From assembly GCF_900111885.1 (NCBI RefSeq), contig NZ_FOKG01000001.1, positions 620,001 through 684,000 of the forward strand: a DNA stretch of 64,000 nucleotides, given 5' to 3'. Source of the DNA: Amycolatopsis marina. GTDB lineage: Bacteria; Actinomycetota; Actinomycetes; Mycobacteriales; Pseudonocardiaceae. Shown here piece after piece: positions 1 to 7,845 of the stretch (position 1 is its first letter; the number at the start of each line of letters is the position of its first letter). Below the pieces are notes generated by a model. It worked only from the letters and a program-made list of their open reading frames with translations, did not search any database and was not told the DNA's origin. The translations under genes and the position numbers were made by a program.

Positions 1-194
1 GTGCCGAGTACGTCGACGCCGGAGCCGGCGACCGCCGTCCGTTCCGCGGTGTCGTCGGCTCCGAGCACCGTGTAGACACCTCGATCCGGCGCGGTCTCGG
101 TCTGCGGTTGGGCGGTGACCGGCGATGCGGTCGTCGCCAGCAGAGCGCCCCCTGCCATCGCCGCCACGGCGATCAGGACACGACGGGTCAACAT
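1..194 (-). CDS. secreted protein, N-terminal fragment
   Basis: Runs off the left edge, so only the first 64 residues are present. The ATG at 192-194 opens MLTRRVLIAVAAMAGGALLA, a Sec-type signal peptide: twin-Arg basic start, Ala-rich core and a likely cut after the SPVTA segment near residue 32. The mature start contains YTVLGADD followed by TAERTAVAGSGVDV. That layout (Y-x-V-x-G, then R-x-x-V-A-x-x-G) resembles the N-terminal pro-regions of secreted actinobacterial peptidases such as M14 carboxypeptidases. The catalytic part is not in the window, so the peptidase idea is only inference; that it is a secreted protein is well supported. Confidence 0.6.
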   Translation of the reverse strand, partial: MLTRRVLIAVAAMAGGALLATTASPVTAQPQTETAPDRGVYTVLGADDTAERTAVAGSGVDVLG

Positions 195-346
195 AGCGCC
201 TCCGAACCATTACTGACTGTGTTGTTCCCAGAGTGCTCAGGATGCCTTAACCGCAACAACCGTCCTTCGTCGGGAAGGTTCGGCCTTACTTTCGTCGGGT
301 CGGACTGGCGGCCGGCGTTGCCGTCGGTCTGGATACTGTGCGCGGT

Positions 347-889
347 ATGCGACGACTGGTTCTCATCACCGTGGTCACGGCAGGCCTGCTGGTCGCCTGT
401 GGCCAGTCCGACGACGCGGCGCAGGACAACGCCGCGGCGTCCACAAAGGTCACTCCTTCGAGTGATATGCAGGCTCCTGCACTGCCTCCTTCGCCCGAGC
501 CTGCCGTGGAGGAGCCCTGTCCGTACCTCACCGAGCAGTTCGTGGAGGAGGCGAACGGGCAGCGCGTCGCGAAGGTCAGCACTTCCACGGACAAGCCCCA
601 TCCGGCCTGCTTCTTCTACCGAGCCGACGGCTCGGAGCAACTGTCCGTGCACGTCTACGCCGGTGACCCCGAGGTGGCGACCGGGCTCGTGGACGAGGCG
701 GCTCCGGTCGGCACGTCCAACCCGGCGAGCGACCCGACCGGCTGGAACGGTGGTTATCAGAAGCTGGAGGACGGTGCCGTGTACGCGGTCGCGAAGGAAG
801 GAGCGGCGGTGATCGTCCGAACCAATCAGTTACAGAGCGTGAAGGCTCGAACCGTTGCCGAGGAGGTTATCTCCGAACTCCAGATCTGA
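347..889 (+). CDS. DUF2020-type lipoprotein
   Basis: A 180-residue predicted lipoprotein. The N-terminus MRRLVLITVV is followed by the lipobox L-V-A-C with the lipidated Cys at residue 18, then a Ser/Ala/Asp linker. The folded part starts at EEPCPYLTEQFV and contains a second Cys in the PACFFYRADG segment, the pattern of the DUF2020 lipoproteins of actinobacteria, whose function is unknown. An in-frame GTG lies three codons upstream (338); I chose the ATG because it puts the basic residues right at the start of the signal peptide. Transcribed divergently from the truncated secreted gene on its left. Confidence 0.75.
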   Translation: MRRLVLITVVTAGLLVACGQSDDAAQDNAAASTKVTPSSDMQAPALPPSPEPAVEEPCPYLTEQFVEEANGQRVAKVSTSTDKPHPACFFYRADGSEQLSVHVYAGDPEVATGLVDEAAPVGTSNPASDPTGWNGGYQKLEDGAVYAVAKEGAAVIVRTNQLQSVKARTVAEEVISELQI

Positions 890-1074
890 TCTGACAGGCT
901 GAAGGAGTAGCTGCGTGAGGGGTAAGTTGATCTTGTACTACCCTGTCCCGCACGCGCAGGCGTCGAGGACCAGCGCGACGTTCGGTGGCCGCCCCAGTGG
1001 GCCACACGGATCAGCGCACGACCCCCTGCCGACACACCGCACCGTCGATCTCTACGTAAGAAGGATACGAATCC

Positions 1075-1527
1075 GTGGCTGAAACCCTCAAGGAAATCCT
1101 GCTCGACTCCAGCAGGCGTCCGGCCGTCGTGACCGACCTGCAGACCCTGGTCGACGAAGAGGTCTCGGACAAGAGCGGCGTCTCCGGCGCCGTCGTCAAG
1201 ACCGGCTACGCCGGCGTCAAGAAGATCAAGCCCGGCATCATCGGCTCTGCCGTCGACAGCCTGCTGGACGACTTCACCGCCGCCCTCGAGCCGTTCTACG
1301 CCGACTTCAAGGCCTCCGGTGGCGCCGACTTCGGCGACTACCTGGCCGGCCGTTCGGACGAGGCCGCCGACGCCCTGCTGAACGTCACTGACTCCCGCTC
1401 GGAGCAGAGCAGCAGGGACAGCATCAAGAAGGTTTACAGCAAGCTGCGTCCGCAGGGTAAGAAGAACGTCGAGGAGGCGCTGCCCCGCCTCGGCAAGCTG
1501 ATCGACAAGCACGCCGCGACCGCGTAA
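1075..1527 (+). CDS. conserved actinobacterial protein (DUF6918-like)
   Basis: A 150-residue soluble, helical protein with no signal peptide or membrane segment. The GTG start is preceded by AAGAAGGA about nine bases upstream. Sequence features are an N-terminal MAETLKEILLDSSRRPAVV and a middle part rich in Asp/Glu. It ends in a basic helical tail with RPQGKKNVEEALPRLGKLID. The full-length match to this pattern is familiar from a small family of uncharacterised actinobacterial proteins found near gyrA/ppiA. I know no biochemical function. It converges on the CwsA-like gene and shares a long palindromic terminator with it. Confidence 0.7.
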   Translation: MAETLKEILLDSSRRPAVVTDLQTLVDEEVSDKSGVSGAVVKTGYAGVKKIKPGIIGSAVDSLLDDFTAALEPFYADFKASGGADFGDYLAGRSDEAADALLNVTDSRSEQSSRDSIKKVYSKLRPQGKKNVEEALPRLGKLIDKHAATA

Positions 1528-1538
1528 CGCATCGCAAC

Positions 1539-1582
1539 ACGACTGAGGGCCGGGGCGAACGTTCGCCCCGGCCCTCAGTCGT
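1539..1582. terminator. 44-bp perfect palindrome between convergent genes
   Basis: Two exact 22-base arms (ACGACTGAGGGCCGGGGC followed by GAAC, and its complement) meet with no spacer at 1560/1561. The hairpin would have about 20 paired G+C-rich steps. It lies 11 bases after the stop of the + strand gene and 7 bases before the stop of the - strand CwsA-like gene, so one element can end both transcripts. There is no long T-run, as is usual for high-G+C actinobacterial terminators. Confidence 0.85.
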
Positions 1583-1589
1583 CAACAGA

Positions 1590-2309
1590 TCAGTTCTTCT
1601 TCTCGCTGGTCGTCGAGCTGGCAGCCTGCTGGCCGTTGCCCTTGTTCTGCGGGGGTGTCGGCTTGGCCACCGGCTTCGTCGGAGCCGGCTTCGCCGTCCC
1701 GGACTTGTCCGAGTTCGGGGCAGCGGCCGGCTTCGACTCCGCCTGCTTGTTCTGTGCCGGGGTCGCTGTGCGCGGGGGTGCGGGCGCGACCGGTGGCGCC
1801 GGCTTCGGCCGGGCGGCGTAGGCCACCGCGGCCGCGAGCGCGCCGAGACCGAGCAGCCACGGCCACTTGCGACGGCTCTTCTTCTCGCCCTTGGCCGCCA
1901 CCTTGGCCTCGGACATGGCGGTCTTGAAGTCCTTCTTCGCGTGCTTGAAGTCCTTCTTCGCCCTGCGCTTGGAGTGCCCGGCGGACTTCGCGGCCTGAAT
2001 GGCGGCCTTCTTCGCCTTCCGTCCCGGCTTGCGCAGTTCCTCGCGGCGCTCGGCAGCGACCTGCTGGGCCTGCTTCGCACTGCGAGCGAGTTCCTTGCGG
2101 GTCTGCTTGGACTTCTTCGCGAGCTTCTTCCGCGTGCGGCGACTGGACTTGCGCGCGACGTCGGCGCTCTCCGCGAACTTGTGCTCGGCGATCTGTGCGG
2201 CGTGCGCGGTCACCTCGGCTCCCGCCTTACCGACCTCGGCAGCGCGCTTACGCAGACCGAGCAGGCCGGACTTGGCAGGCTCGTTCACCTGCTCAGGGGC
2301 CCGAGTCAT
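1590..2309 (-). CDS. cwsA: CwsA-like cell-wall membrane protein
   Basis: Predicted 239-residue inner-membrane protein. Residues about 55-148 are an extremely Lys/Arg/Ala-rich, probably helical segment with a short AKKDFK repeat. One membrane helix follows ([18 protein letters not shown], about 149-166), then a Pro/Ala/Lys/Gln-rich, low-complexity tail outside. M. tuberculosis CwsA sits in the same place (next to ppiA), has one membrane helix and a Pro-rich tail, and works with CrgA and Wag31 in polar growth and division. Sequence identity is low here, so the name rests mainly on synteny and layout. Start ATG 2309 has GAGG eight bases upstream; an in-frame GTG at 2318 is possible. Confidence 0.55.
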   Translation of the reverse strand: MTRAPEQVNEPAKSGLLGLRKRAAEVGKAGAEVTAHAAQIAEHKFAESADVARKSSRRTRKKLAKKSKQTRKELARSAKQAQQVAAERREELRKPGRKAKKAAIQAAKSAGHSKRRAKKDFKHAKKDFKTAMSEAKVAAKGEKKSRRKWPWLLGLGALAAAVAYAARPKPAPPVAPAPPRTATPAQNKQAESKPAAAPNSDKSGTAKPAPTKPVAKPTPPQNKGNGQQAASSTTSEKKN

Positions 2310-2398
2310 GGCCTTCACCTCGTCAATCGTTTCACTTCAGCTTGTCTGCTCGTTACCTATCCTGCCCCTTTCCGGAAGATTTCGCTGCGGATGGCACG

Positions 2399-2959
2399 AT
2401 GAACCTCGTGACTGAAAGCAATGGATCCCTCGTTGGGGCGACAGTGACGGCGACCCTGCACACCAATCAGGGCGATATCCACGTCAACCTCTTCCCCGAC
2501 CACGCCCCCAAGACGGTGGCGAACTTCGTCGGTCTCGCCGAAGGCACCAAGGACTACACCCAGCCGAACGCCAGGGGTGAGAAGGACGGTCCGTTCTACG
2601 ACGGCTCGATCTTCCACCGTGTCATTGACGGCTTCATGGTCCAGGGCGGCGACCCGACCGGCACCGGTCGCGGCGGACCCGGCTACAAGTTCGACGACGA
2701 GTTCCATCCCGAACTGCAGTTCAACAAGCCGTACCTGCTGGCCATGGCGAACGCGGGTCCGGCGACCAACGGCTCGCAGTTCTTCATCACCCTCGGCCCG
2801 ACTACACACCTGAACTTCAAGCACACGATTTTCGGTGAGGTCGCGGACCAGGACTCCCGCAACGTCGTCGACACGATCGGCCACACCGCGACCGGTCCCG
2901 CGGACAAGCCGCTGGACGACGTCGTCATCGAGCGCGTCACGGTCTCCCGCGAGGGTTGA
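2399..2959 (+). CDS. ppiA: peptidyl-prolyl cis-trans isomerase A (cyclophilin)
   Basis: A 186-residue cytosolic cyclophilin that speeds cis-trans isomerisation of X-Pro bonds in protein folding. Family motifs are all present: [15 protein letters not shown], the catalytic [19 protein letters not shown] with Phe-His-Arg, then [15 protein letters not shown] and the [11 protein letters not shown] block. It closely follows M. tuberculosis PpiA over its whole length and holds the same position in the origin-proximal block. The start is uncertain: ATG 2399 has a weak ribosome site, and the in-frame GTG at 2408 would remove only three residues. An open frame extends further upstream but overlaps the CwsA-like gene and has no family similarity. 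Confidence 0.93.
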   Translation: MNLVTESNGSLVGATVTATLHTNQGDIHVNLFPDHAPKTVANFVGLAEGTKDYTQPNARGEKDGPFYDGSIFHRVIDGFMVQGGDPTGTGRGGPGYKFDDEFHPELQFNKPYLLAMANAGPATNGSQFFITLGPTTHLNFKHTIFGEVADQDSRNVVDTIGHTATGPADKPLDDVVIERVTVSREG

Positions 2960-3139
2960 TCCACACCCCATGGGTCGCGGACGGGTAAGTTGGGGGACAC
3001 CGTGAGGGTTATGCACAATCCTGCCGACGGGAGGTAGCTGGAGCTTGCGGAAGCTGCCTCGAGGCGGCCGGATGCAGGTGACACTCGCACGGAAGCAGTA
3101 CCTGGGAGTGTGCATCACCCGAACATTGCATAGGACACC

Positions 3140-4099
3140 GTGAGCCAACCTCCGTACCCCCCGCATCAGGACCCACCTCAGCAGCAGGCGGCCTTGCCGA
3201 CCTGCTGGTGGCATCCGAACAGGCAGACCGGCCTGCGCTGCACCAGGTGTGAGCGGCCGGCCTGCCCGGATTGCCTGCGCGAGGCGTCCGTCGGTTACCA
3301 GTGCATCGACTGCGTGCAGTCGGGCCAGCGGCAGCAACGCGCGCAGCAGGGGCAGTACCGCCGCGCCGGTTTCGGTGCGCGAACGGCCGCGGGCGCGCGC
3401 CCGATCGAGCGGCCGATCGTCACACCGGTGCTGATAGCGATCAACGTGCTGGTCTTCATCCTGACCGCCGCGCAGGCGCAGGACCCGATGAACAACGGCG
3501 CCGCCCAGCTGCATCAGGACGGCGTGCTCTGGCCGATCGCCATCGTCAGCGGCGACGAGTGGTGGCGGCTGATCACCTCTGGGTTCCTGCACTACGGGCT
3601 GCTGCACGTGGCGATGAACATGTTCGCTTTGTGGATTCTGGGCCGGGACCTGGAGATGCTCCTCGGCCGGCTCCGGTTCACCGGCCTGTATTTCGTCTCA
3701 CTGCTCGGCGGCTCCGCGGCGGTGTTCCTGTTCGACGACATCGGCAAGGCCACCGCGGGCGCGTCCGGAGCGATCTACGGCCTGCTCGGCGGCATCCTCG
3801 TCGCGGTGCTGAAGCTTCGGCTCAAGGCGACCCCGGTGCTCCTCGTGATCGGGCTGAACGCCGTGCTCACGCTCTCGATCCCGAACATCTCCTGGCTGGG
3901 CCACCTCGGTGGCTTCGTCATCGGTGCGCTGATCATGCTGGCCATGCTCTACGCGCCGGAGAAGAAACGCGGTGCCTGGCAGGGCGGGGCGGTCGCGCTG
4001 CTCGCCGTCGCGCTGATCGGGCTGGTGTTGCTGCGCGATGTCCAACTCGCCAACGCGACCTGCACCGTGATCGGCAACCAGCTGGTCTGCACCAGCTGA
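3140..4099 (+). CDS. rhomboid-family intramembrane serine protease with zinc-finger N-terminus
   Basis: A 319-residue polytopic membrane protein. Residues 22-59 hold a B-box-like Cys/His cluster (CWWHP, CTRCERPACPDC, CIDC) that probably binds zinc on the cytosolic side. The rhomboid core follows with the HxxxN motif (HVAMNMF), the nucleophile in GASGAIYG (Ser209) and the catalytic His255 in GHLGGF. Rhomboids cut single-pass membrane proteins inside the bilayer. GTG start at 3140; the next gene converges. In this lineage a rhomboid downstream of ppiA is a usual arrangement; its substrate is unknown, but the nearby single-pass proteins are candidates. Confidence 0.9.
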   Translation: MSQPPYPPHQDPPQQQAALPTCWWHPNRQTGLRCTRCERPACPDCLREASVGYQCIDCVQSGQRQQRAQQGQYRRAGFGARTAAGARPIERPIVTPVLIAINVLVFILTAAQAQDPMNNGAAQLHQDGVLWPIAIVSGDEWWRLITSGFLHYGLLHVAMNMFALWILGRDLEMLLGRLRFTGLYFVSLLGGSAAVFLFDDIGKATAGASGAIYGLLGGILVAVLKLRLKATPVLLVIGLNAVLTLSIPNISWLGHLGGFVIGALIMLAMLYAPEKKRGAWQGGAVALLAVALIGLVLLRDVQLANATCTVIGNQLVCTS

Positions 4100-4130
4100 A
4101 CCGCGCGCGCTTCTGCAACACAGCCTCGGG

Positions 4131-4547
4131 TCAGTACGCAGGGCGCAACGCGTTGAGCTCGTCGAGCACGTCCCTGGGATCGGCTCCCAGTTCGAGGGCG
4201 CCAAGAATCAGCAGCTCGTCAGCCTCGATCTCGAGCACGCTGACATCGCGGCCGAGACGGCGGGTGGTGGTCGACCGCACCCGGACCTCCGGCCACGACC
4301 ACTGCCGGGTACTGGTGAGGGTGCGAACCCGGATGCCGTCGTGGTCGGCGGCCAGGCGGGGCCGGACGAGGGCGCCGTGCGCGGCGGCTGCGGCGAGCGC
4401 CACCGCTGCGACGCCGAAGAGCAGGGCCCCCGTGCGATCGGCGACGAGAGCCAGGTAGGCGGATCCCGAGGCCGCCGCAGCCGCGCCGAGCCACCCGACC
4501 ACGACGAGCGCCGGCTTCGGTGAATAACTAGATATGGGGTTATCCAC
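4131..4547 (-). CDS. two-helix membrane protein with PH-like domain
   Basis: Predicted 138-residue membrane protein. Two adjacent hydrophobic helices (about residues 14-32 and 36-58) precede a short beta-rich cytosolic domain with RPRLAADHDGIRVRTLTS and WSWPEVRVR, the pattern of the bacterial PH (bPH2) domains seen in the M. tuberculosis Rv0010c protein at the same position between ppiA and crgA. Function is unknown. The start is uncertain: GTG 4547 is chosen, and a TTG at 4562 would extend it by five residues. The start codon lies inside a tandem pair of DnaA boxes, so initiation here could be linked to DnaA binding. Confidence 0.7.
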   Translation of the reverse strand: MDNPISSYSPKPALVVVGWLGAAAAASGSAYLALVADRTGALLFGVAAVALAAAAAHGALVRPRLAADHDGIRVRTLTSTRQWSWPEVRVRSTTTRRLGRDVSVLEIEADELLILGALELGADPRDVLDELNALRPAY

Positions 4548-4561
4548 AGGGCTTATCCACA
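4540..4561 (-). promoter_or_regulatory. two tandem consensus DnaA boxes
   Basis: TTATCCACA occurs exactly at 4540-4548 and again at 4553-4561, in the same orientation and 13 bases apart. This is the strict DnaA-box consensus. The pair sits at the translation start of the PH-domain gene, in a locally A+T-richer stretch. The window is close to oriC by synteny but this is not the dnaA-dnaN intergenic region, so the sites more likely regulate transcription or titrate DnaA. Confidence 0.75.
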
Positions 4562-4631
4562 ATGGGGATGAGTCACAGTGATGTAATTAGCTGTCAAGCG
4601 GCCATTCGGCGCAATCATGGCTGTGAGTGAC

Positions 4632-4898
4632 CTACCGCCAGCGCATGGTCATCAGCAGGCCGGAAATCATCAGGGCGAACCCGACGGCGAAGTTCCAGTT
4701 ACCCAGTTCGAGCATGAACGGGATTTTGTCGCCTGCGATGTAGTTCACCACGAGCCAGAGCAGGCCGAGCAGCATGAGCCCGAACATCACGCCCTTGTAG
4801 AGCGGGTGCGACGGCCCGGCCGCGCGCACCTTGACAGGTGTGCGGCGATCGGTCGGCGGCGTGTAGGCCGTCTTCTTGCGGACCTTGGACTTGGGCAT
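4632..4898 (-). CDS. crgA: cell division protein CrgA
   Basis: An 88-residue two-helix membrane protein of the septum. CrgA brings FtsZ, FtsQ, FtsI and FtsW together and, in mycobacteria, binds CwsA and PbpA/RodA partners. The start [15 protein letters not shown] is the family signature; helices lie near residues 34-56 and 63-84, and the chain ends in RWR. A longer open frame begins 13 codons upstream, but the ATG at 4898 has GAGGA six bases before it and gives the conserved N-terminus. Position next to the PH-domain gene and upstream of the kinase block is the standard one. Confidence 0.95.
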   Translation of the reverse strand: MPKSKVRKKTAYTPPTDRRTPVKVRAAGPSHPLYKGVMFGLMLLGLLWLVVNYIAGDKIPFMLELGNWNFAVGFALMISGLLMTMRWR

Positions 4899-5086
4899 CG
4901 GAGTCCTCGCGTGCTGGTCGGTCTCTGTCAGGAACAATTCGTTGCAACCTCGTTGTCACGCATCCAGGCGCAACCACGACTATCTGAACACGTTAACGTA
5001 ATCGAGGGCGCGCAAGTACCGGGGAGAGCCGTCCTCGCAGCCCGAATGTGACTTCGGGGCCCACCTGACGCTCGAAGGGAGCTTGC

Positions 5087-6127
5087 GTGGCATCGCGCGA
5101 CCAGCCGAGACCGCGGAGGTATGTCGGACCCCACTCGGTCGATCCCGACACTGTCGTGACTCGCCCTGTGGATCCCAACGCCGACACGACCGTGATGCGC
5201 CCGGTACGCCAGGAGCGGCCCGAACGGCCCGAGCGGCCCGTGCGCCGGAAGGAGCCGGGCGGGGCGGACCGGCCGCCTCCCCGGCGCAATCGCACCGCCC
5301 CGCCCGCACAGGGCGGTGGTGGCGGTGGCAAGGGACGCATCATCGTCCGCAGCTTCGGCGAGCTGCTGATCACGGCAGGACTGGTGGTGTTGCTGTTCGT
5401 GGTCTACGAGCTCTACGTCACCAACCTCATGTCTGCGGAACTGCAGCGCGAGGCAAGTGCACAGCTCGACGACGACTGGTCCCAGCAGCGTCAGTTGCAG
5501 AGCGACCTTCTCGAAGGGGAGGCCTTCGCGCGGATCTACATCCCCTCGTTCGGTGCCGACTACCAGTTCACCGTCCAGGAGGGGGTCGGCTCCGACTCGC
5601 TGGAGATCGGACCTGGGCACTATCCCGACACCGCCATGCCGGGCGAACCGGGCAACGTCGGTATCGCGGGCCACCGCGTGGGCAAGGGTGCTCCGTTCAA
5701 CGACCTCGACCTGCTCAAGTCCTGTGACGCCGTGGTCGTCGAGACCGTCCAGAGCTTCTACGTCTACCGGGTACTGCCGATGCAGGACGAGATCCAGGGC
5801 TGGGAGAGCGGTAAGGGCATCGAGCCCAAGTGCGCGGGCGTTCCCTCGTTGTTCGACGCCGCCGCGCCGGAGGGCGGGGATTACGGCGAGACCTACGGCC
5901 GCCGCATCGTGCTGCCGGGCCGGGGTGACGCCGTGGCTCCGGTGCCGTACAAGCCGGACAGCGACCGGGCGAAGGCCGATCAGGCCGCGTTGATGACGCT
6001 GACCACCTGTCACCCGCAGTTCTCGGACAAGGAACGGCTGATCATCCACTCGGTGCTGACCAACGAGTTCCAGAAGCAGCCGGGTGCCACCTACGCCGGT
6101 CTGCTCGAGAAGATCGGGGAGGCCTGA
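5087..6127 (+). CDS. class E sortase
   Basis: A 346-residue membrane-anchored transpeptidase that joins LAxTG surface proteins to the cell wall. Residues 1-85 are a cytosolic, Pro/Arg-rich tail with ERPERPERPVRR; a helix follows at about 91-111. The extracytoplasmic sortase domain carries the catalytic His196 (GHRVG), Cys308 (TLTTC) and Arg317 (ERLII). The long basic tail and TLTTCHP motif are typical of class E enzymes of high-G+C actinobacteria. GTG start with GAAGGGA upstream. The stop overlaps the start of a 51-residue membrane protein. A likely substrate in this window is the LAQTG protein at 29390-30598. Confidence 0.9.
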   Translation: MASRDQPRPRRYVGPHSVDPDTVVTRPVDPNADTTVMRPVRQERPERPERPVRRKEPGGADRPPPRRNRTAPPAQGGGGGGKGRIIVRSFGELLITAGLVVLLFVVYELYVTNLMSAELQREASAQLDDDWSQQRQLQSDLLEGEAFARIYIPSFGADYQFTVQEGVGSDSLEIGPGHYPDTAMPGEPGNVGIAGHRVGKGAPFNDLDLLKSCDAVVVETVQSFYVYRVLPMQDEIQGWESGKGIEPKCAGVPSLFDAAAPEGGDYGETYGRRIVLPGRGDAVAPVPYKPDSDRAKADQAALMTLTTCHPQFSDKERLIIHSVLTNEFQKQPGATYAGLLEKIGEA

Positions 6128-6282
6128 TGTACGGCTGGATCTGGCGGCATCTTCCCGGACCGGTACCGGTCCGCATCGTGCAGGCGATGCTGCTCGTCGC
6201 CGGGGTGGCCGCGCTGCTGATGTTCGTGGTCTTCCCGTGGGTCGAGCCGATGCTGCCGTTCAACGACGTCGCGGTGGAGTGA
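6127..6282 (+). CDS. 51-residue single-pass membrane protein
   Basis: A very short gene whose ATG overlaps the sortase stop (TGATG). The protein starts MYGWIWRHLPGPVPVRIVQA, has one membrane helix (QAMLLVAGVAALLMFVVFPWV, about 19-39) and ends EPMLPFNDVAVE. The coding pattern is strong (G/C third positions, no stops) and both ends overlap neighbours, so it is very probably translated. I recall near-identical small proteins beside actinobacterial class E sortases, but no function is known to me. The position suggests a sortase accessory or a membrane partner; that is inference. Its last codons overlap the monooxygenase start. Confidence 0.8.
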   Translation: MYGWIWRHLPGPVPVRIVQAMLLVAGVAALLMFVVFPWVEPMLPFNDVAVE

Positions 6283-7325
6283 GCGGCGCCGGGACGCGGT
6301 TCGGCGTCTTCCTGGTCAGCGGCCGGTTTCCCGGTCAGCAGGATGCGCAAGTGCTGCGCCGGTCCGTCCGGCTCGCGCTCGCCGCCGAACACGCGGGTTT
6401 CGACGACGTCTGGTTCGCCGAACACCACTTCATGTCCTATGGGGTGTGCCCCTCGGCGCTGACGCTGGCCGGGCACGTGCTCGGCCGAACCAGGACGATC
6501 GAGGTCGGCACAGCGGTCAGCGTGCTCTCGACGACGCATCCGGTCGCGCTGGCCGAACAGTGGTCGATGCTGGACGCGGTCTCCGACGGCCGGGTCCGGC
6601 TCGGTGTCGGCCGCGGCGGGCCATGGGTGGATCTCGAGGTGTTCGGCACCGGGCTCGACCGGTATGACACCGGGTTCGCGGAGTCACTCGACCTGTTGCT
6701 GGCCGCGACCCGCGGGCCCACGGTCAGCGCCGCGGGGAGTCAGTTCGCGTTCCGCCAGGTCGAACTCGTACCGCGCGCACAGCAGCCGGTCGCACCTGTG
6801 GTGGCGTGCGGGTCGCCAAACTCGGATTCGGTCCTGCTGGCCGCGCGGCGCGGGCTGCCGATGCTGCTGGGCATGCACGCCGACGCGGAGGAGAAGGCCT
6901 GCACCGTGCAGGCCTACCGGGATGCGGCAGGTGCGCACGCTGTCCCGCACATCTCCACCGTGCTCTGCCAGGTCGGCGACGATCGCCGGGACGCCGAGCG
7001 GGCGGTACTGAGATCGCTGCCCGGCTGGCTGGGTCCCGGCCTGGCGGCGCACCGGCCGGTGGACGGGCGGGCCCGCGCGAGGAAGGACCCCGCTGCCTAC
7101 GCCGAGCGGCTGTGTGCGATCCATCCCGTCGGCGGCGCCGCCGAATGCGCGGACCGGCTGGCCGGGGACATCCGGCGTACCGGCGTCTCCCACGTGATCA
7201 TGATGGTGGAAGCCACCGGTACGCCGGAACGCACCCTGGAGAACCTCGAGCGCATCGGCGCCGAGGTGCTGCCCGCGGTGCGGGCGAATACCGTCAGCAG
7301 TCCCGCAGTTCGGGGCTCTGGTTGA
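6279..7325 (+). CDS. luciferase-like flavin-dependent monooxygenase
   Basis: A 348-residue TIM-barrel protein of the bacterial luciferase superfamily; members use reduced FMN or F420 to oxidise small organic substrates. Family signs are FGVFLVSGRFPGQ at the start, the WFAEHHF strand-loop, TRTIEVGTAV, then SDGRVRLGVGRGGP. The C-terminal part has the GGAAECADRLAGDI and GVSHVIMM segments. The GTG start overlaps the stop of the 51-residue gene (GTGA), so it is in one operon with the sortase, although no mechanistic link is obvious. Its 3' end overlaps the convergent SCO5389-family gene by 32 bases. Substrate and cofactor choice are not visible. Confidence 0.85.
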   Translation: MSGAGTRFGVFLVSGRFPGQQDAQVLRRSVRLALAAEHAGFDDVWFAEHHFMSYGVCPSALTLAGHVLGRTRTIEVGTAVSVLSTTHPVALAEQWSMLDAVSDGRVRLGVGRGGPWVDLEVFGTGLDRYDTGFAESLDLLLAATRGPTVSAAGSQFAFRQVELVPRAQQPVAPVVACGSPNSDSVLLAARRGLPMLLGMHADAEEKACTVQAYRDAAGAHAVPHISTVLCQVGDDRRDAERAVLRSLPGWLGPGLAAHRPVDGRARARKDPAAYAERLCAIHPVGGAAECADRLAGDIRRTGVSHVIMMVEATGTPERTLENLERIGAEVLPAVRANTVSSPAVRGSG

Positions 7326-7695
7326 GCAGCTGACCACGCGGAGAGATGAAGGCCCGGTAGCGGTCGGTGTCGACGGTGCCGTCGGCAGCAGGCCGGAACG
7401 CGCCCACCCGATGGCAGTTCTGGAAGGCCAGTTTCACGCCGAAGTGCCGTTCGAGACCACCGCGGATCGCGTCCGAGGCCAGCGCGCGCAGCAGCTGGCC
7501 ACGCTCGGCCTCGCTCGGCGGTGGCGTCTCGTGGTCGGCGAACCCGTCCTTGGTGACCTCCAGGTCGGCGATCACCGTGGTGATCACTTCCCAGGCGTAC
7601 GGCAGCGATTCTCGCACGCAGGCGACGAACTCGGCGTCGTCGACTTCGCCGCGCTCGGCTTTCTCGAGCAGGGTTGGCGAAACATCGAGAGACAT
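7294..7695 (-). CDS. SCO5389 family protein
   Basis: A 133-residue cytosolic protein matching the SCO5389 family across its whole length: MSLDVSPTLLEKAERGEVDD at the start, then a PPPSEAERGQLLRALASDAI helix. The C-terminal HFGVKLAFQNCHRV segment and the strictly kept end LLNQSPELRDC complete the pattern. No function is known. I took the ATG at 7695, which has AGGAGG seven bases upstream, over the longer open frame. Its 3' end overlaps the convergent monooxygenase gene. Confidence 0.88.
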   Translation of the reverse strand: MSLDVSPTLLEKAERGEVDDAEFVACVRESLPYAWEVITTVIADLEVTKDGFADHETPPPSEAERGQLLRALASDAIRGGLERHFGVKLAFQNCHRVGAFRPAADGTVDTDRYRAFISPRGQLLNQSPELRDC

Positions 7696-7845
7696 CGAAC
7701 CTCCTGTAGTGGCCGGTGCGGCCGCGCTGGCGGCCGCCATCCCTGGCTACTGGACTCGAGAGGTCACCGACAAGTGGAAATGAAGATCTTTACCGATATG
7801 GATGCAGGTGATGTCGCTGCGTGATCAACGAAGTCACCCGGTGGG

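Noticed and set aside
108..812. 234-codon + strand frame spanning the secreted gene and lipoprotein
   Set aside because: It overlaps the DUF2020-type lipoprotein in another frame, has an Arg/Pro/Ser-rich composition typical of out-of-frame high-G+C sequence, and has no domain.
4540..4561. oriC itself
   Set aside because: Only two DnaA boxes, no clear unwinding element, and no dnaA or dnaN next to them; the origin should lie to the left of the window by synteny.
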